Assembly (NCBI GenBank): GCA_028752905.1
Contig: JAQNBH010000003.1
Location: forward strand, 2,437,609-2,501,608
Source of the DNA: Cladorhizidae sp. MBARI D1340-BT2
Lineage: Eukaryota > Porifera > Demospongiae > Poecilosclerida > Cladorhizidae
Length of the DNA: 64,000 nucleotides
Direction: 5' to 3'
Shown: one piece after another, positions 10,964-23,800 of the stretch
Position numbering within the stretch: position 1 is the stretch's first letter
How the letters are laid out: each line of letters opens with the position of its first letter
Translations under genes and position numbers: made by a program
Notes under the pieces: generated by a model
The model's input: only the letters and a program-made list of their open reading frames with translations
Database searches by the model: none
Told to the model about the DNA's origin: nothing

Positions 10964-11233
10964 ATGCTGATGAGTAGCTATATATGCCAAGACAGTGCGG
11001 CAGACTGGGAGCTGGAGTTACAGCACTTGCAGCAGATCGCTGAAGCCAACCAATGCCAGGAACACAGCAGAAAACTTGAAGTAGAAAAATTCACCGAGCA
11101 GATGGCAACCATCTTAAAATCCCAACTCCCGACACCAAAAATGGCACCCATGACCACGGACATCCACATGGACACAGAGTTCAACACGTTCAAAGCACAG
11201 ATGGCTACATTCCACACCCTGAAAGAGGACTGA
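10964..11233 (+). pseudogene. gag-like fragment of the Ty3-type element
   Basis: An 89-codon open segment rich in Glu, Gln and Lys (WELELQHLQQIAEANQCQEH) with coiled-coil character. It precedes the zinc-knuckle region of the same element. The gag assignment comes from position only; no capsid motif is clear. Confidence 0.35.
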
Positions 11234-11724
11234 TTGGGTCACCTCTGGCCATTACTGATACCCAATGCAGGATTGTAGCACTCGGGCCCGACAACTTGTC
11301 ATACGTCAATAAGGCAGCCAATACCCCAGAGAATGGGAGTAGCAAATGAAACACAGATGGCCAAATGGTGGGGGGTGACAATTAAACCTGGCGACATGGT
11401 CACACAAGTATCCTGCAGACCGCAGAACCTAGCCGAAAAGTGCTTGGATGGATGTACCACAATGCGACAAGCAGCAGCCACATTCTCCAAGGAGAAACTC
11501 TTTACTATCCTTCCCAACAGTATCGCCTGCTAGCCAGAGTTGCAGGTGTGCTGGCCAACCAGTATCTCTATCATCTCGACTTCCTGTTTAAGCCAAAACC
11601 CAAGACAATTCTTCCAGAGCAGATGACAATTCCCCAATCCAAAGCACCCTCACAGCATGTACCCCAGGCCCGTTCAGCCAAACCAAGAAGGATGATCTCT
11701 CAAAATATTTTGATGACAAAACGG

Positions 11725-11785
11725 GCCCCATGTGTTTTGACTGCCATGAGTGGGGACATATCGGAGCAGCATGCCCCAGGTGAAT
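11725..11785 (+). pseudogene. gag zinc knuckle (CCHC)
   Basis: In a frame different from the surrounding open frames, this reads PMCFDCHEWGHIGAACPR, a perfect C-x2-C-x4-H-x4-C nucleic-acid-binding knuckle. The flanking open frame is shifted, so the gag is frameshifted. Confidence 0.65.
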
Positions 11786-11889
11786 CCACAACGTGGCAGC
11801 TGCCGATACTGACCCACCTGTCAAGTGGAGGCTTGATCTCTATTCTTGCCTGGTACGATCAATGAAGGCATCAGACCGACTCTGAATAG

Positions 11890-12115
11890 ATACGAGTGCA
11901 TCCATCACCCTGGTGGATTCCAAGTTTGTCCGACCAGGATTGGATCGGCACCAGTCAATATCACAGCATTGAGTGTGGTACATGCTCTACCTCGAGCACA
12001 GATCAATCTGTAGTTATAGGGAAGAACTTTCACTTGCAATGTAGCCATCATGGACGGTGTGATGCACGATGCCCTGCTGGGGCTAGACATACCGGAGTTA
12101 GAGAGCCTTTGACTG
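11890..12115 (+). pseudogene. Degenerate retropepsin-type protease
   Basis: DTSASITLVDSKFV lies near 11,890. The expected active-site triplet is DTGA or DSGA, so the Gly has become Ser. Further on, a different stretch reads MHDALLGLDIPE, the conserved ALLGxD element near the protease C-terminus. The changed active-site residue and interrupted frame indicate an inactive copy. Confidence 0.55.
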
Positions 12116-12554
12116 AAGGAAGGATCCAACCAACCAGGTCAACGAGGTCAACACATGACAAGCAGCAGCAAGACTGATTGCCCAGCTGACAAGTGAATTG
12201 GACACTGCTGGAGCTAAACCCACAGACTTATCTTTATCCGACACAAACGAGTCAGATACAGACGATGACCTTGACTCAGACACTGAGTAACTCAGAGTAG
12301 TGGACACTAGGTGGCGACAATAAGGTTGACCAAGTGCACCATTCACATGACTGGAGGATCACACATTTGCAGAAGGACCCACTGAGATCGCCAAACAACA
12401 AGGGTTGAATGGGTCTCTCCAGACAAGGCCAACAGATGGCAGGACTGGATCATCCAGCCTACTACTACTAAGGCAAATGGCTGTACCACTGCAGTTATGA
12501 CCAACTTGGTAACAACTAGTGCTCCCATAGGCAAGAAGAACACCGGCTATCGCC

Positions 12555-13541
12555 ATGGCACATTCTACCCCATTGGCAGGCCACCTGGGACGATGCAGAA
12601 TGGAAGAACGACTACTCCGTCGATTTTTCTGGCCTGGAATTCACAAAGATGTGGCCAAAACTTGCAGGAGCTGTCCAGCTTGCAGAGGGCAGCCCGAAAA
12701 CCATCCACCAAAGTACACCTACAACCCCTATCAGTATGCCAGAACCATTCAAACGGGTTGCTGTCAACATTGTCGGGCCTCTGCCAAGGACCAAGACAGG
12801 CCACAGATACCTGCTCACCATGGTGGAGTACGGCATTGGTATCCCGAAGCAGTGCTACTCAGGATGACTGATTCAGCAACAGTTGCGATGGCACTAATGG
12901 GCATCTTCAACCGACTAGGAGGATTGCCCAGAGAAGTCCTCATGGACCAAAGTTCAAATTTCATCCCAGGGCTCGTGAAAGAGATGCATAACATCCTGGG
13001 CACCCGCCACCTGAAGAAGTTGCCCTACCACCCCCAGACCAATGGTGCAGTAAAGAGGTTTCACGGGACACTGAAACATGTTGAGGAAGACAACGACAGA
13101 CAAATGAGACTGGGACATAGGGACATAATGATTCCATACGTGCTCTTTATCTTTTGCGAGGTAACCTGCACAGGTGTGGGTTCCCCCCCCCCGTTCAACC
13201 TACTATTTGGTCGACACATACGGGGACCTCTAGACATACTGAAAGCAGCCTGGTCATTGGACCAAATCCAGCTCACCATAACTGCAACCTGGGTTGAGGA
13301 TATGGGACAACACCTAGACCAAGTGAAGGAAATTGCCTGGCTGGACATGCAGGGCCGATATAACAGCAAAGCTACCCACAGGACTCACACATTCCCAGCC
13401 CATCTAGAGAGAGTGAGCAAGAAAGGAAAAAAGCCTGACCAAGAAATTAATTGGCTGACTGTCCAGATCTCCACCATGACCCTTGTGTACTCAGCTGCTG
13501 AGTATACTCTCCCTGTCAGGAGTTGTAGCTGCATACAATGA
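12555..13541 (+). pseudogene. Ty3-type integrase, frameshifted
   Basis: The open frame begins with an HHCC zinc finger (AHSTPLAGHLG ... CRSCPACR) and ends with core and C-terminal parts (LPREVLMDQSSNF; YHPQTNGAVKRFHGTLK, with Glu-less spacing). The middle of the catalytic core (about 12,720-12,850) reads sensibly only in another frame (PEPFKRVAVNIVGPLPR), so two compensating shifts exist. The position usually occupied by Glu in the NGxxER motif is Lys here (NGAVKR), an additional sign of decay. The remainder to 13,440 is a chromatin-proximal tail without clear features. Confidence 0.7.
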
Positions 13542-14095
13542 GTTGATGTCGCACTGAACAGTGTCATGAGGTTGATCTCAGGAGCACTTATACCTTCCCC
13601 CAGTAGACAATCTGCCAATCGTTGCTCGTATCCCCCCACTTGAAATCAGAAAGGACCACTGGTTTCTACAGTTGGCTATCACACTGGCCCAACCACAACC
13701 CTCGGTACCTTCTATACCAGCAGACACTAATCCCCAGAGAATCAGGAGGAGCCACTCAGCCATTCGTTCTTGTTTCCAACCCATTTCACCCTGTCCTGGG
13801 TCGAAGACACATGGAAAACACAATGAACAATTCTAACCTCAATATTTAAACAATACATACCATCAGCTACCTCCGCTACACAAGAGTTTGATTTAACCAC
13901 GTTTGGACTGCCCGAGCCATTTCCAGAAGCTAATTGGTACAACTGCCTGCCTCAGATGAATGTCAATGTGGTTCACCACAAATGCTGCAACACATCATCA
14001 TTCAAACCATCCACTGGAGCTGCTGGTATCCGTGACATAGATGCAGATATTGTCAAGTGGCTAGAGGAAGATGTCTCCTTGTAATCTGTTGAAGA
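13490..14095 (+). pseudogene. Second non-LTR retrotransposon RT 3' tail relic
   Basis: LVDVALNSVMRLISGALIP at about 13,530-13,600 matches the VDxALNxxMRxIxGxLxPTP block that follows the RT in many LINE-like elements. Near 13,950, ECQCGSPQMLQHI resembles the CxCGxxQTMxHI motif. In a shifted frame, DADIVKWLEEDVSL ends in a stop at about 14,092, like the DxxAVxWL terminus of these proteins. Stops and shifts intervene. It abuts the Ty3-type element, so it probably inserted into or next to it. Confidence 0.6.
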
Positions 14096-14099
14096 GTTT

Positions 14100-15230
14100 T
14101 CACATGAACGAGGCAGTTCACTGATAAAGAAAAGATTTTTGTGAGTGATGAAGCTTTTTGGATGGAGGCTGTCAGATTCCCTTTGCTTATATATATAAAA
14201 TATAGCTAATGAAATCTGAACGTGTGTTTGGATATGATTCATTTTCAATTTTCTCCTCGTTTTTGTTCTAGTTCTTTGTGTATGTCACCACGAAACGCTT
14301 TGCTCGTTCTAATGATACTTGAACAGTCCTTGTTTCAGAATCTTCTTTGGCTTCATTGGCGAGTGAAGAGCCTTCAGTGGGAGTAGGATGGAAAACTTGG
14401 ATGTACGTGGATTTACTGCATATTCACCCAAAACTTGCCTTAAATAAAGCAAACCTTCGTAAACTGGGATTGGTTGTCATAGTGAAGAGGAAGATCGAGA
14501 AAATGGCACCAGATTCAAAGAAAGAGAGAGGGGGGGGGGGGAAACTGGCTGCACAAGAATGGACTGCACGGTTAGTAGCTGCCAGGAAAGGATGAAGCCT
14601 TAGGTGGTATATATACGCCTTTTTTTTTGTCACGATGGCATCAGCTATTATCAGTCTTGTTAAGGTAAACACATATAGCAACTCCCAGTTGGCACATGCA
14701 AGAAGGATAACTGATGCATCTAGTCAACAGAGGAGTGATCTACATACTGAACAGAGTGGAAACTATCATTCATGTCAGCTTCTGCATGGTCGTCCCTTCA
14801 GTACTCGGATAATTCCTGGAGCCTGATGAGCTCACTCTTAGTGTAATAATATGCTTCCCATTTTCAAAGATGCCTGCTTCCAAGTTAAAAAAACAACAAA
14901 AAACTGCTCTCACAGCCACACTTCCACAGGCATTTCCGTTTCAGAATTTGCCATCCCATTATGTGCAGGGCATCAGGTTGTTCAATCTACCAGTTCAGAA
15001 TCTGTGCACTAGTAACGAATGCAAGGCATAGAGTGGCAAGTGAAGGTGAGTAGGAAAACACATCAATTATTATTTTTAGCCTGATGCCTATGGGACACAA
15101 CATAAACAGATTATTCTTGGACAACCAGACAATGAATTCTAAAACAGAGATGTGTTTGTGGAAGTATGGCTACAGGATGTGTAAATGGAAGCAGCTTCCA
15201 TTGAAGGTGGAATCACACTATACTACAAGC
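14100..15230. other. Intergenic, no gene recognised
   Basis: A G12 tract lies near 14,529. Several 60-90-codon open frames have no recognisable motif. Confidence 0.4.
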
Positions 15231-15233
15231 GAG

Positions 15234-15423
15234 GCAGTGCTTTTACCCACACAAGTTATGTCACAGGCAGTGCTTTCACTCACACAAGTGAGGTCATCAG
15301 GCAGTGCTTTCACCCACACAAGTGAGGTCATCAGGCAGTGCTTTCACCCACACAAGTGAGGTCATCAGGCAGTGCTTTCACCCACACAAGTGAGGTCATC
15401 AGGCAGTGCTTTCACCCACAGCA
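15234..15423. repeat. 34-bp tandem repeat
   Basis: About five units of 34 bp (AGGCAGTGCTTTCACCCACA, then CAAGTGAGGTCATC). The first two units are diverged. Confidence 0.9.
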
Positions 15424-17560
15424 GTCCGGGGTATGCTAATTATGTGCATATACATATAAACCATGGAAGTAAGAGTTAATTCTAGAAATGGAGGAAATAG
15501 CTAAGACATTTCCCCATTCAATAATTGATCTCATTTCTATATGGTATTTTTATGGTTGCATTTTACATCTTGAAAATGTAAGAAGAGCCAAGGTCATTTT
15601 TCAAGACACTCAGCAATCAATGATTGTGAAGAGATTCCTGGAACCATCTGGTTGGGATATATAGCCCTCGGAGCAGTCACCGTTTGGTTGGGGTTGTGAC
15701 TTGTCCTGACATTTTTGCACCATCTTACACCTACTTCATTTGGGGGAGGTTAGTGCAGTTGCTAATAGAGCAGAGGAAATGAGAAAAAGAAGGGGGAAAA
15801 GGGGGTACTCTCAAATACCCACCATTTTGTCAATTGGGGGATCGAGATAACTGGAGCATTCAGTTTGAGATTAACCTATCACTATGGGGAGTGTTTGCAT
15901 TTTACCCGGATAAAACCATTTAACCCCCAACCCAGTGGGTAAAACCTGTGTTTTAGGCAGGTTTTACCCCTATTTTTACCCAGTGATATAAAACACTTAT
16001 TTGTATATATATATAGCCCTGTCCCAGAGCCACAAGTGTCTGGGTGGTGGTGAACACCAGGGCTATTTAAAAGGCAAGCAAATACCACAGGTCATCATTC
16101 ACTGCTTACAGTTTAGTAAGTGTACTGCAAATTAAAAAAAAGAGAAAGCCCAGAAACTCGTCTTCTGCCACGACCTCAGGAGATTGACTATTAAATCTGT
16201 TTAACTTGCATATCAATTGGACTTTAATCCCATGAATCTTGTTTAAATATTTAAATAAATCATTAAATAAAAAATATATAATATACTCTAGTAGACAACC
16301 TTGTCACTTGGTAAATAAATGCAGTGAAACACAGCTCCTGTTTTTGTCTAGTTCTTTACAGTTGCCATTTATTGAATGTCTTACTTCCTGATTACAGAGT
16401 TAATTTCTTATATATATATCTTTACAGTTTATAATAAATCTATTGTGTCTAAACCTGGGTAAAGGTATTTAACCCGGCACTGGGTAAAACCTGCTAACTC
16501 TGACTATTGGAGGTGCAAAAACTCCTAATTTTATATTATTTTTGTAGCTACATGCACAATTAATTACCTCTATTATATATATATAAATGAAAATAAAATG
16601 TCAAGTATATAGCTATATATATATATCGCTGCTTGTAGCGATTGTTTCTACTGAGTAAGTTCTACCGAGTAAGTTGATGTAACTTTTCTCCATCCAATGA
16701 CTTATGACAAGTATTAAGGTATTTAAAACGAAAGAAATTGTCAATGCACTTAACTACATTTGTAGAAGCAATGGGACCACCGATCTGTACTTATTGTCAT
16801 TACTCCACCACCACCACCAAGGAGCCCAAGACTAGCATCTGAATACCACCTATCCCAAGGGATGGTTCTTTAAATATCCACACAACACTAACCGTTGCTG
16901 TTCTAAGCAGCTAGCTCGATGTTTGAATGAACAGAAAAATACATCAGATTGTAGAAAATTTCGTGGAATAATTCACTCGACGTAATAATGCATGAGCAGT
17001 GTAGATTCATCGACAATAATATTTTATATGGGGAATAGGGTAACCTTATTATCTGTTGGCTCACGTCAGATGACGATATGAAAAATGTCCTCGTCAATTT
17101 TATGGACTTCCATTTTTTTGGTTGCATTATACAAAACTACTAGTAAAAGTGTCAGGTGTGTGGCATAGCCATAGTCATGGTCTGCACCTAAAGATATATA
17201 CCCCCTCCTCCTCCCACATGCATCTGGGTCACAGCAAAGCAAAGAAGGGCTGAGCTACATACATTTCTCAATGAGAGGTAACGCACACATTCTGTCATAT
17301 AGCTGGAAATGTTGCAGAGAACAGTGTGATACATTGGCGGGCGGTCAACCCCCATAACCACCAAAGTAAAATAACCAACCAGACTTATGCTGATAATCAT
17401 TCACTGCCAAGTTTTAAATGTCATTCAATGACCAAATTGTCAAATGTCAACATTTCCTATAAGTATATAGCTATTATGTACCTGAGGCTGTGGCAGATTC
17501 TCTAGCCATGCGCCATTGATAGGAGTAATCACAGGTGGATGATGGCGATTTGGGAATACA
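15424..17560. other. Intergenic, AT-rich; CKAP5 downstream flank
   Basis: Two direct repeats built on ATTTAACCC ... GGGTAAAACCTG lie at about 15,917-15,946 and 16,467-16,493, about 550 bp apart. They could be ends of a small element. TATATA runs occur near 16,000, 16,575 and 16,615. No gene recognised. Confidence 0.4.
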
Positions 17561-17569
17561 GGTACTTTG

Positions 17570-17575
17570 TTTATT
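17570..17575 (-). promoter_or_regulatory. CKAP5 poly(A) signal candidate
   Basis: AATAAA on the minus strand, about 120 bp beyond the CKAP5 stop codon, the expected place for a polyadenylation signal with a short 3' UTR. Confidence 0.5.
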
Positions 17576-17695
17576 GAGTAAGTAATCATAAATTTGCTAA
17601 ATTAATGATTACGTTTTATAGGGTAAGCCGATTCATAACGATAAAGACACAAAATCACATTGTAAATTGGTGAATGTTTTACACTTTTAGAGCAA

Positions 17696-17869
17696 TCATC
17701 CTGTTCCTTTCAGTTTATCCAACCTTCTCCTAAGATCAGCTAAATCTACTGATGAGGTGGCTCCCTTTCTGCTTTGGGTGTTGCCACTAAGAGTCTTGAT
17801 GCTACTTGTAATTACAGGGATGGATGTGTTGGCAGCACTGGCCGGCTGTTTCAAGGCCTTGCTCGAGGG
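17696..17869 (-). CDS. CKAP5: CKAP5 terminal exon
   Basis: Fifty-seven codons plus TGA, starting after [29 protein letters not shown] ... and ending [19 protein letters not shown]. The ending closely matches the CKAP5 C-terminus ([21 protein letters not shown]). Confidence 0.9.
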   Translation of the reverse strand, partial: PSSKALKQPASAANTSIPVITSSIKTLSGNTQSRKGATSSVDLADLRRRLDKLKGTG

Positions 17870-20800
17870 CTACAGATGAACGGCAAAGATAAATCACTTC
17901 ACAGGTTTAATAATACCACACACCACACTTATCAGCAGAGGAGGTTGCATCATTTACTCTTAAAACACGCATGTGACATACGTTATTCTCATCTTGTTTA
18001 TCAGAATCTTTCCTTTTGCTGCCATAGGAGCTGCCTGCTTCAATTTCCTAGTGGAATAATTAATGGTGGAATAATTAATGGTCACATGAGAGTATTGTGG
18101 AGATGAGTTTGGACAAGGTGAAAAAAAGAAGGGGAAAAAAAGAAGGGGGGAAAAAAAGAAGAAAGAAGCAAAACAACACAACTAAAGACACAATAATGCG
18201 CATTAATCTGGTCTACCTCCATAGATGGTTTGAGTCAAATCAGTGCAACAATGTTGAAATAACTACACGAGTGTGCATTGAAAGGAATTTCATTCACTCG
18301 TGTCTTTGTGATGCTGCAAGTGGGAACTTTGGAGCAGCTGTATACTATCTGAACTAGCTATATAGCTAGAATAGCTAGACCAACTACATAGAACTGTTGC
18401 TATGTTCATACAAGATACGTTACCCACACCAATAGAAGGCAATACAAAATCTGTTGAGCGGCGAAGGCATTTTTGAGGGACTTTTGCATCTTGAAGGTAC
18501 TTGCCAGGAGATAAAAAGAAAATATATATCATACATATTATTAGAAAGTACATGAACAAATCAAAATTATGTTCATGAAGATTGTAATTTAAAAAGTTAT
18601 GATTGGTTCACCCTGCATCTTGACTTCTGAAGTTTATGGAGTCGCAACCTTCATTGGTTCCGCCTTTCCCTCACCTCTTTCTTCTCTGCAGAAAATGTTT
18701 CCTGCGAATCTGTAGGAAGCTGATCAGCAAGAAAATGCCGCAAAAACTCTCAAATACAGCTACAGTATAATATGATTTTGACTGACTCTGGTATATAGGC
18801 TTATTATTTTTGCTTCGTAAGGTTTATTTTGGTGCTAATGTGGATGCAACAAATGCGCATTGACTTGAAGAGTTTCCCCCCTAGGAACCAACGCGCACTA
18901 ATGTACATCATCATCAGCTGCAGCGTGGGCAGGCCTTAAGAATGAGAAAAGCAGAGGATCTAGTGATATGTAACAACAACAAATACTCATTATTAGCTGA
19001 CCAATACCCATCCTGTGATCCCTAGCAACATCACAATGTGCCCTCACCTCCGACCATAACAGCACAAATCATCCTGTGGTCCCTAGCAACCTCACAATGT
19101 GCCCTCACCTCCAACCAATACAGAGCAAATCATCCTGTGATCCCTAGCAACATCACAATGTGCCCTTACCTCCAACCAATACAGAGCAAATCATCCTGTG
19201 ATCCCTAGCAACATCACAATGTGCCCTCACCTCCGACCAATACCAGCACAAATCATCCTGTGGTCCCTAGCAACATCACAATGTGTTCTTACCTCCATAC
19301 TAATTCGAAGTATTTTGGATGTTCTTTGCTTCAAATCTTCTAGCAACTTCTGTTGCATGTCACGATCACCTTTAATAAATAATACAGACATATTCATGGC
19401 ACACACAGAGAACAAGGGAAACAGAAGCTGAGATCCCAACCCAAAAGAGTGGGGGGAATTGTTAGCTATGTAAAAGTTTGAGAAAGCAAAAGCAACAACA
19501 TCAACAACAAATACATCGTGGGGTTGAGACATAAATCTGTGGGGACACCCACTGGACCAACACCCACTGGGTTGGGGCAGGTTGAAGTAGGTCTGTAGGG
19601 TCACACACTGGACCAACACCCACTGGGTTGGGGCAGGTTGACAATAGCTCTATGTGGACATAACTGGACCAAAACCAACCTGGGTAGAGTTATACCCATG
19701 AAAAATGTTTTAGTATCAAAAGGTGGAAAATTGATTACGTAGACTTTTAAACGAAATTAATTTTCCACCCACGCGCTTGACAACGTACTAAAATTTTAAC
19801 GCCTAATGAAAAAGGTGATTGGGCTTCCTCCAGCCACTCGTACCAATTTCATTTTTTTTGGCACTTAGCAATCTGGAGTTATTCTGTGAGGTTTTTGGGA
19901 TGCAGGTTTTTGAGGTCCCTCCACTTTAGGGTCTAGTAACTTGCCTATAGTTATCCTATGAAACATATTTTAGTATCAAAAGAGAGCACACAGAGAGACC
20001 TATCTTTTGAGCTATATATCAAGTCCATACCATGAAGTTTGCAGAATCTACGGAGCTCTCAAGTTGTAACCACAAGTTTTTTAAAAAATCAAAAAAATAC
20101 CATCGTCTCCCCTTAAACACTTACTACTTTATGGTTTAGCCCCCCTGAAATCGACTCTGCAATAATAGCCAATCAACTTTCATTGTGCTTGGACCACTAC
20201 CCCAGTAGCAGCTGGCTCTAGTGCCATATAGCTAGGTATCTCATAGCTAACTCAAAAGCCAAACCCAAAGTGTGGGTGATGTGTCAAGTTCGTTGTTCTT
20301 ATCATAGATACATGCAACAATCACCACTAGCAGCTGACCAGAATGCTAACTACATTTGAATGCGCAACAAACTCTCCGTTGACATAGTGCAACGACTTTC
20401 TCGATCAGCAATTTAAATTGATTGAGTCGACATTTTGGCTAGATGCTCTAGCGTTCATCAAGAATAATGGGATGCTAAGATACGCGTGAGGTTGATACAC
20501 CTGTAGCTAGATATCCTACCCACCATGATCCACCATGTGATGCGAACCACACCCTGGGACACAGGTGGACCGGATGTGCAAAATATATATCAACCTCAAC
20601 ATTGATTATCGATATCCAAAGATAGTTGGGTGAGAAGCTAATGATTTGGAGCATTTTAGACATCACTTCAACAAGTTTTGATCTTTTACAGTGGTGATTA
20701 TTTGTAATTAGTTGTAAAGTTGTGCACACAGATATAATTGTGATTGCATCGAGCCTTAATGAACTTTTGGAACTACGGGTCTCAGCTCAGAGCAGGCACA

Positions 20801-23800
20801 TCCCAACAACTGAATGGTGATCATGTAGGCACACGAAGATTGATTGCAACAAGGAAAAGTTCAAATCCAGTGCATCATCTTACTCTAGAGCTCGTCTTGA
20901 ATCTTTAGCAGCAATCCTAGATGCAACCTTCATAGAGACAACAACAGCAATGGTGCCCAAGCCATCTGATGTTGAGAAAACCATTGGGGGAAAAGAACCA
21001 ATGTTTGATTTCTCTTACCCCCTGAGTCGGCCCTTCTCTTATATCATTCTTCAGCAACAATAAGACAAGAAAAGTGTTCTGATTGCAAAACAATTGTTTA
21101 TAATAAAAATACATCTGAGCATTTGGTGCGAGGATGATGTCTGTGCTTTTTCAGATTCTTTCTGGCTGTTGAGCTGGAGTGGACCACCATTGCAGTCCTC
21201 AGCAATCAATCAGAGCTCAGCTCTCACTCTAACTTCATCATTAGTTGGGCAAACACACGAGTTGTCTGCCGGGCTAATCTAGGTTGATTTTGATGTCTAG
21301 AGAACTGGTGCTGGACTGTGACACGTCTTCCATCAAACCATCGAGGTCTCCCTAAGATAGTTGTTGCAACTTTAAGCCTGGAGCATTGTTTTGAAATAGC
21401 AGAGCGGGCATGACCATTGTTGCTTTCACAGCTAAACATTCAAGGACAGAGCTGTCAGCACCTACGCTGAACAAGCCTTGAGCTCTTTAATGACTCTCTC
21501 CCTACCATCCCATAAGGAACCTTAAAAGTTCCTTTCCAATACGATCACATCATATATAGAGCTCTGTGATTTCTTGATGGAGTTAGGAAATGGGGGAGTT
21601 AGGAAATGGGTGTTGCAATAGGAACGGATGTTTACAGGGCCTTCTATTTCATATAATATTATAATAAATAATGGTGGATTAAATATAATAAATGATTGAT
21701 GGTGGATTAAATAATGGTGGATTAAATAATGGTGGATTAATAAAATAATGGTGGATTAAATATAATAAATGATGGTGGATTAAATATAATAAATGATGGT
21801 GGATTAAATATAATAAATAATGGTGGATTAAATATGGTAATAAATGATGGTAGATTAAATATAATAAATATTGGTGGATTAAATATCATAAATAATGGTG
21901 GATTAAATATAATAAATAATGGTGGATTAAATAATAAATAATGGTGGATTTAATTTCATAAATAATGGTGGATTAAATATAATAAATGATGGTGGATTAA
22001 ATATAATAAATAATGGTGGATTAAATATAATAAATAATGGTGGATTAAATATAACAAATAATGGTGGATTAAATATAACAAATAATGGTGGATTAAATGT
22101 AATAAATAATGATGGATAAATAAAGGTGGATTAAATATAATGGATAAATAATGGTGGATTCATTTATTACTTACCAGTTGTACGAATACCAATACCATAA
22201 AAGGCAATACTAGACATGAAAGTACAAAGTTCAGCACTTACTTTTAGGCAATGTTTCAGCATCGTCTCGGACCATGTGCAAACCTCTATTGATATAATCA
22301 CGATAAAACTGAGTCTGATTGGCCAGCAGATCATCAAGGTCAAGGTTGGGATGGTCTAGAAGGAACTGATTCAGCCTTGCCATAGCCTATGCAAGAGAAG
22401 TTAAATCAACCGATTAATAATACATGTACTTGTGTGTAGTGAACTTCAAACATGTGCTCCTCGATGACAGTTACCAGGCACTAGCACAACGATGCTATCC
22501 AACTCAGAGGTTGTTCACAGAATATATATACACACACATATATATATAAATAAATATATTAAAAAATATGTTGAGGAGAATTTAAAAAAAATAATGGTGT
22601 GAACAAATATCCACGAAAAAAAGTTTGTCATAATTTTTTTTAATGGCTAAAAGAAACAAGCAAACAAAAACACACACCACAAATTGAGTTAAGGGTCAAA
22701 GGTTGCAGCGGCAGATGGGCGTGGAGGTCACTCCCACACTAGGGCACTTATAATACTCTATAAGTAGGCAACAGAAGAATTGGATCGAGCACATGCATAC
22801 AACAAACTACAACTCGCCTCCATGGACGTGTCTGGTCCAGAAATCTTGTTGAATATATCAGAAAGGACTGCACTAGAGCCCTGAGGAAGACTGTTCAACA
22901 ATGTCGCCACCTATGTATGTATGAGGGGGTGCAAATGTGAAAATTATAATGCAAAAAAAATTCAAGTTATCAATATGAGGTCAAAGTTCGTTATCAATAT
23001 GAGGTCAAAGTTCGAGAAGCTCTTTGAAATGGTACTGGAATCATGCTCTGATCCAGAACAGTTCCAAAGTTATGATGTCATGTTTCAACACCCTCAGGCG
23101 AGAAAACATGAGTGAATGGCTCAAATTTTATGTGGAACGCCGTGCCCGCATTCATGACATCATGTATAGGTCATCACTGCACTATTTACTTTAGGTTACT
23201 ATGGAAACCAAGGGAAGTGCACCCGTATTATCATTCCGTCAATGCGGCAGCTTATCTTTTACCAAGCTCTGTTTCAAGTACTCACTCTGATGGAAGGAAG
23301 CTCTTCATTTGAAACTTTGCAGGAAGCTAGTGAGGATCCAAGATGCCTCTGAGGTATTTTATGAGAATCTCATGACTATTTTCAGTCCTCGCAAAATCAG
23401 CTTTTGACCCTTTTCTCAGATCCTGCCACATTTTATAACTGAACAAAAGCATAAATGGCACAAAGTTCCTCCACAGAGCACTGTAGCAGGACACATACGG
23501 TACGTCCTACTGTAGAGGAGCACCGTAGCAGGACACATACGGTACGTTCTGCTGTAGAAGAGCACTGTAGCAGGACACATACGGTACGTTCTGCTGTAGA
23601 AGAGCACTGTAGCAGGACACATAGGGTACGTCCTGCTGTAGAAGAGCACTGTAGCAGGACACATACGGTACGTCCTACTGTAGAAGAGCACCGTAGCAGG
23701 ACACATACGGTACGTCCTGCTGTAGAAGAGCACCATAGCAGGACACATAGGGTATGTCCTGCTGTAGAAGAGCACCATAGCAGGACACATACGGTACGTC

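Larger units (their letters stand above)
10690..13480 (+). mobile_element. Ty3-type LTR retrotransposon relic lacking RT/RNase H
   Basis: Element domains appear in order on the plus strand: a gag-like coiled region (about 10,960-11,530), a CCHC knuckle (about 11,730-11,782), a degenerate aspartic protease (about 11,890-12,115) and an integrase (12,555-13,440). Only about 400 bp separate protease from integrase, far too little for the RT and RNase H that normally lie there, so the copy is internally deleted. A possible primer-binding site (TGGTGGCAACGAAATC) lies near 10,467 after a CA that could end a 5' LTR, but I could not find matching LTRs. Confidence 0.65.

Noticed and set aside
12098..12346. 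Minus-strand Ser-rich frame
   Set aside because: Shadow of the Ty3-type element, whose domains read on the plus strand.
17960..18181. Minus frame [17 protein letters not shown]
   Set aside because: Pyrimidine tract. The nearby real candidate is the 22-codon exon read in another frame ([13 protein letters not shown]).
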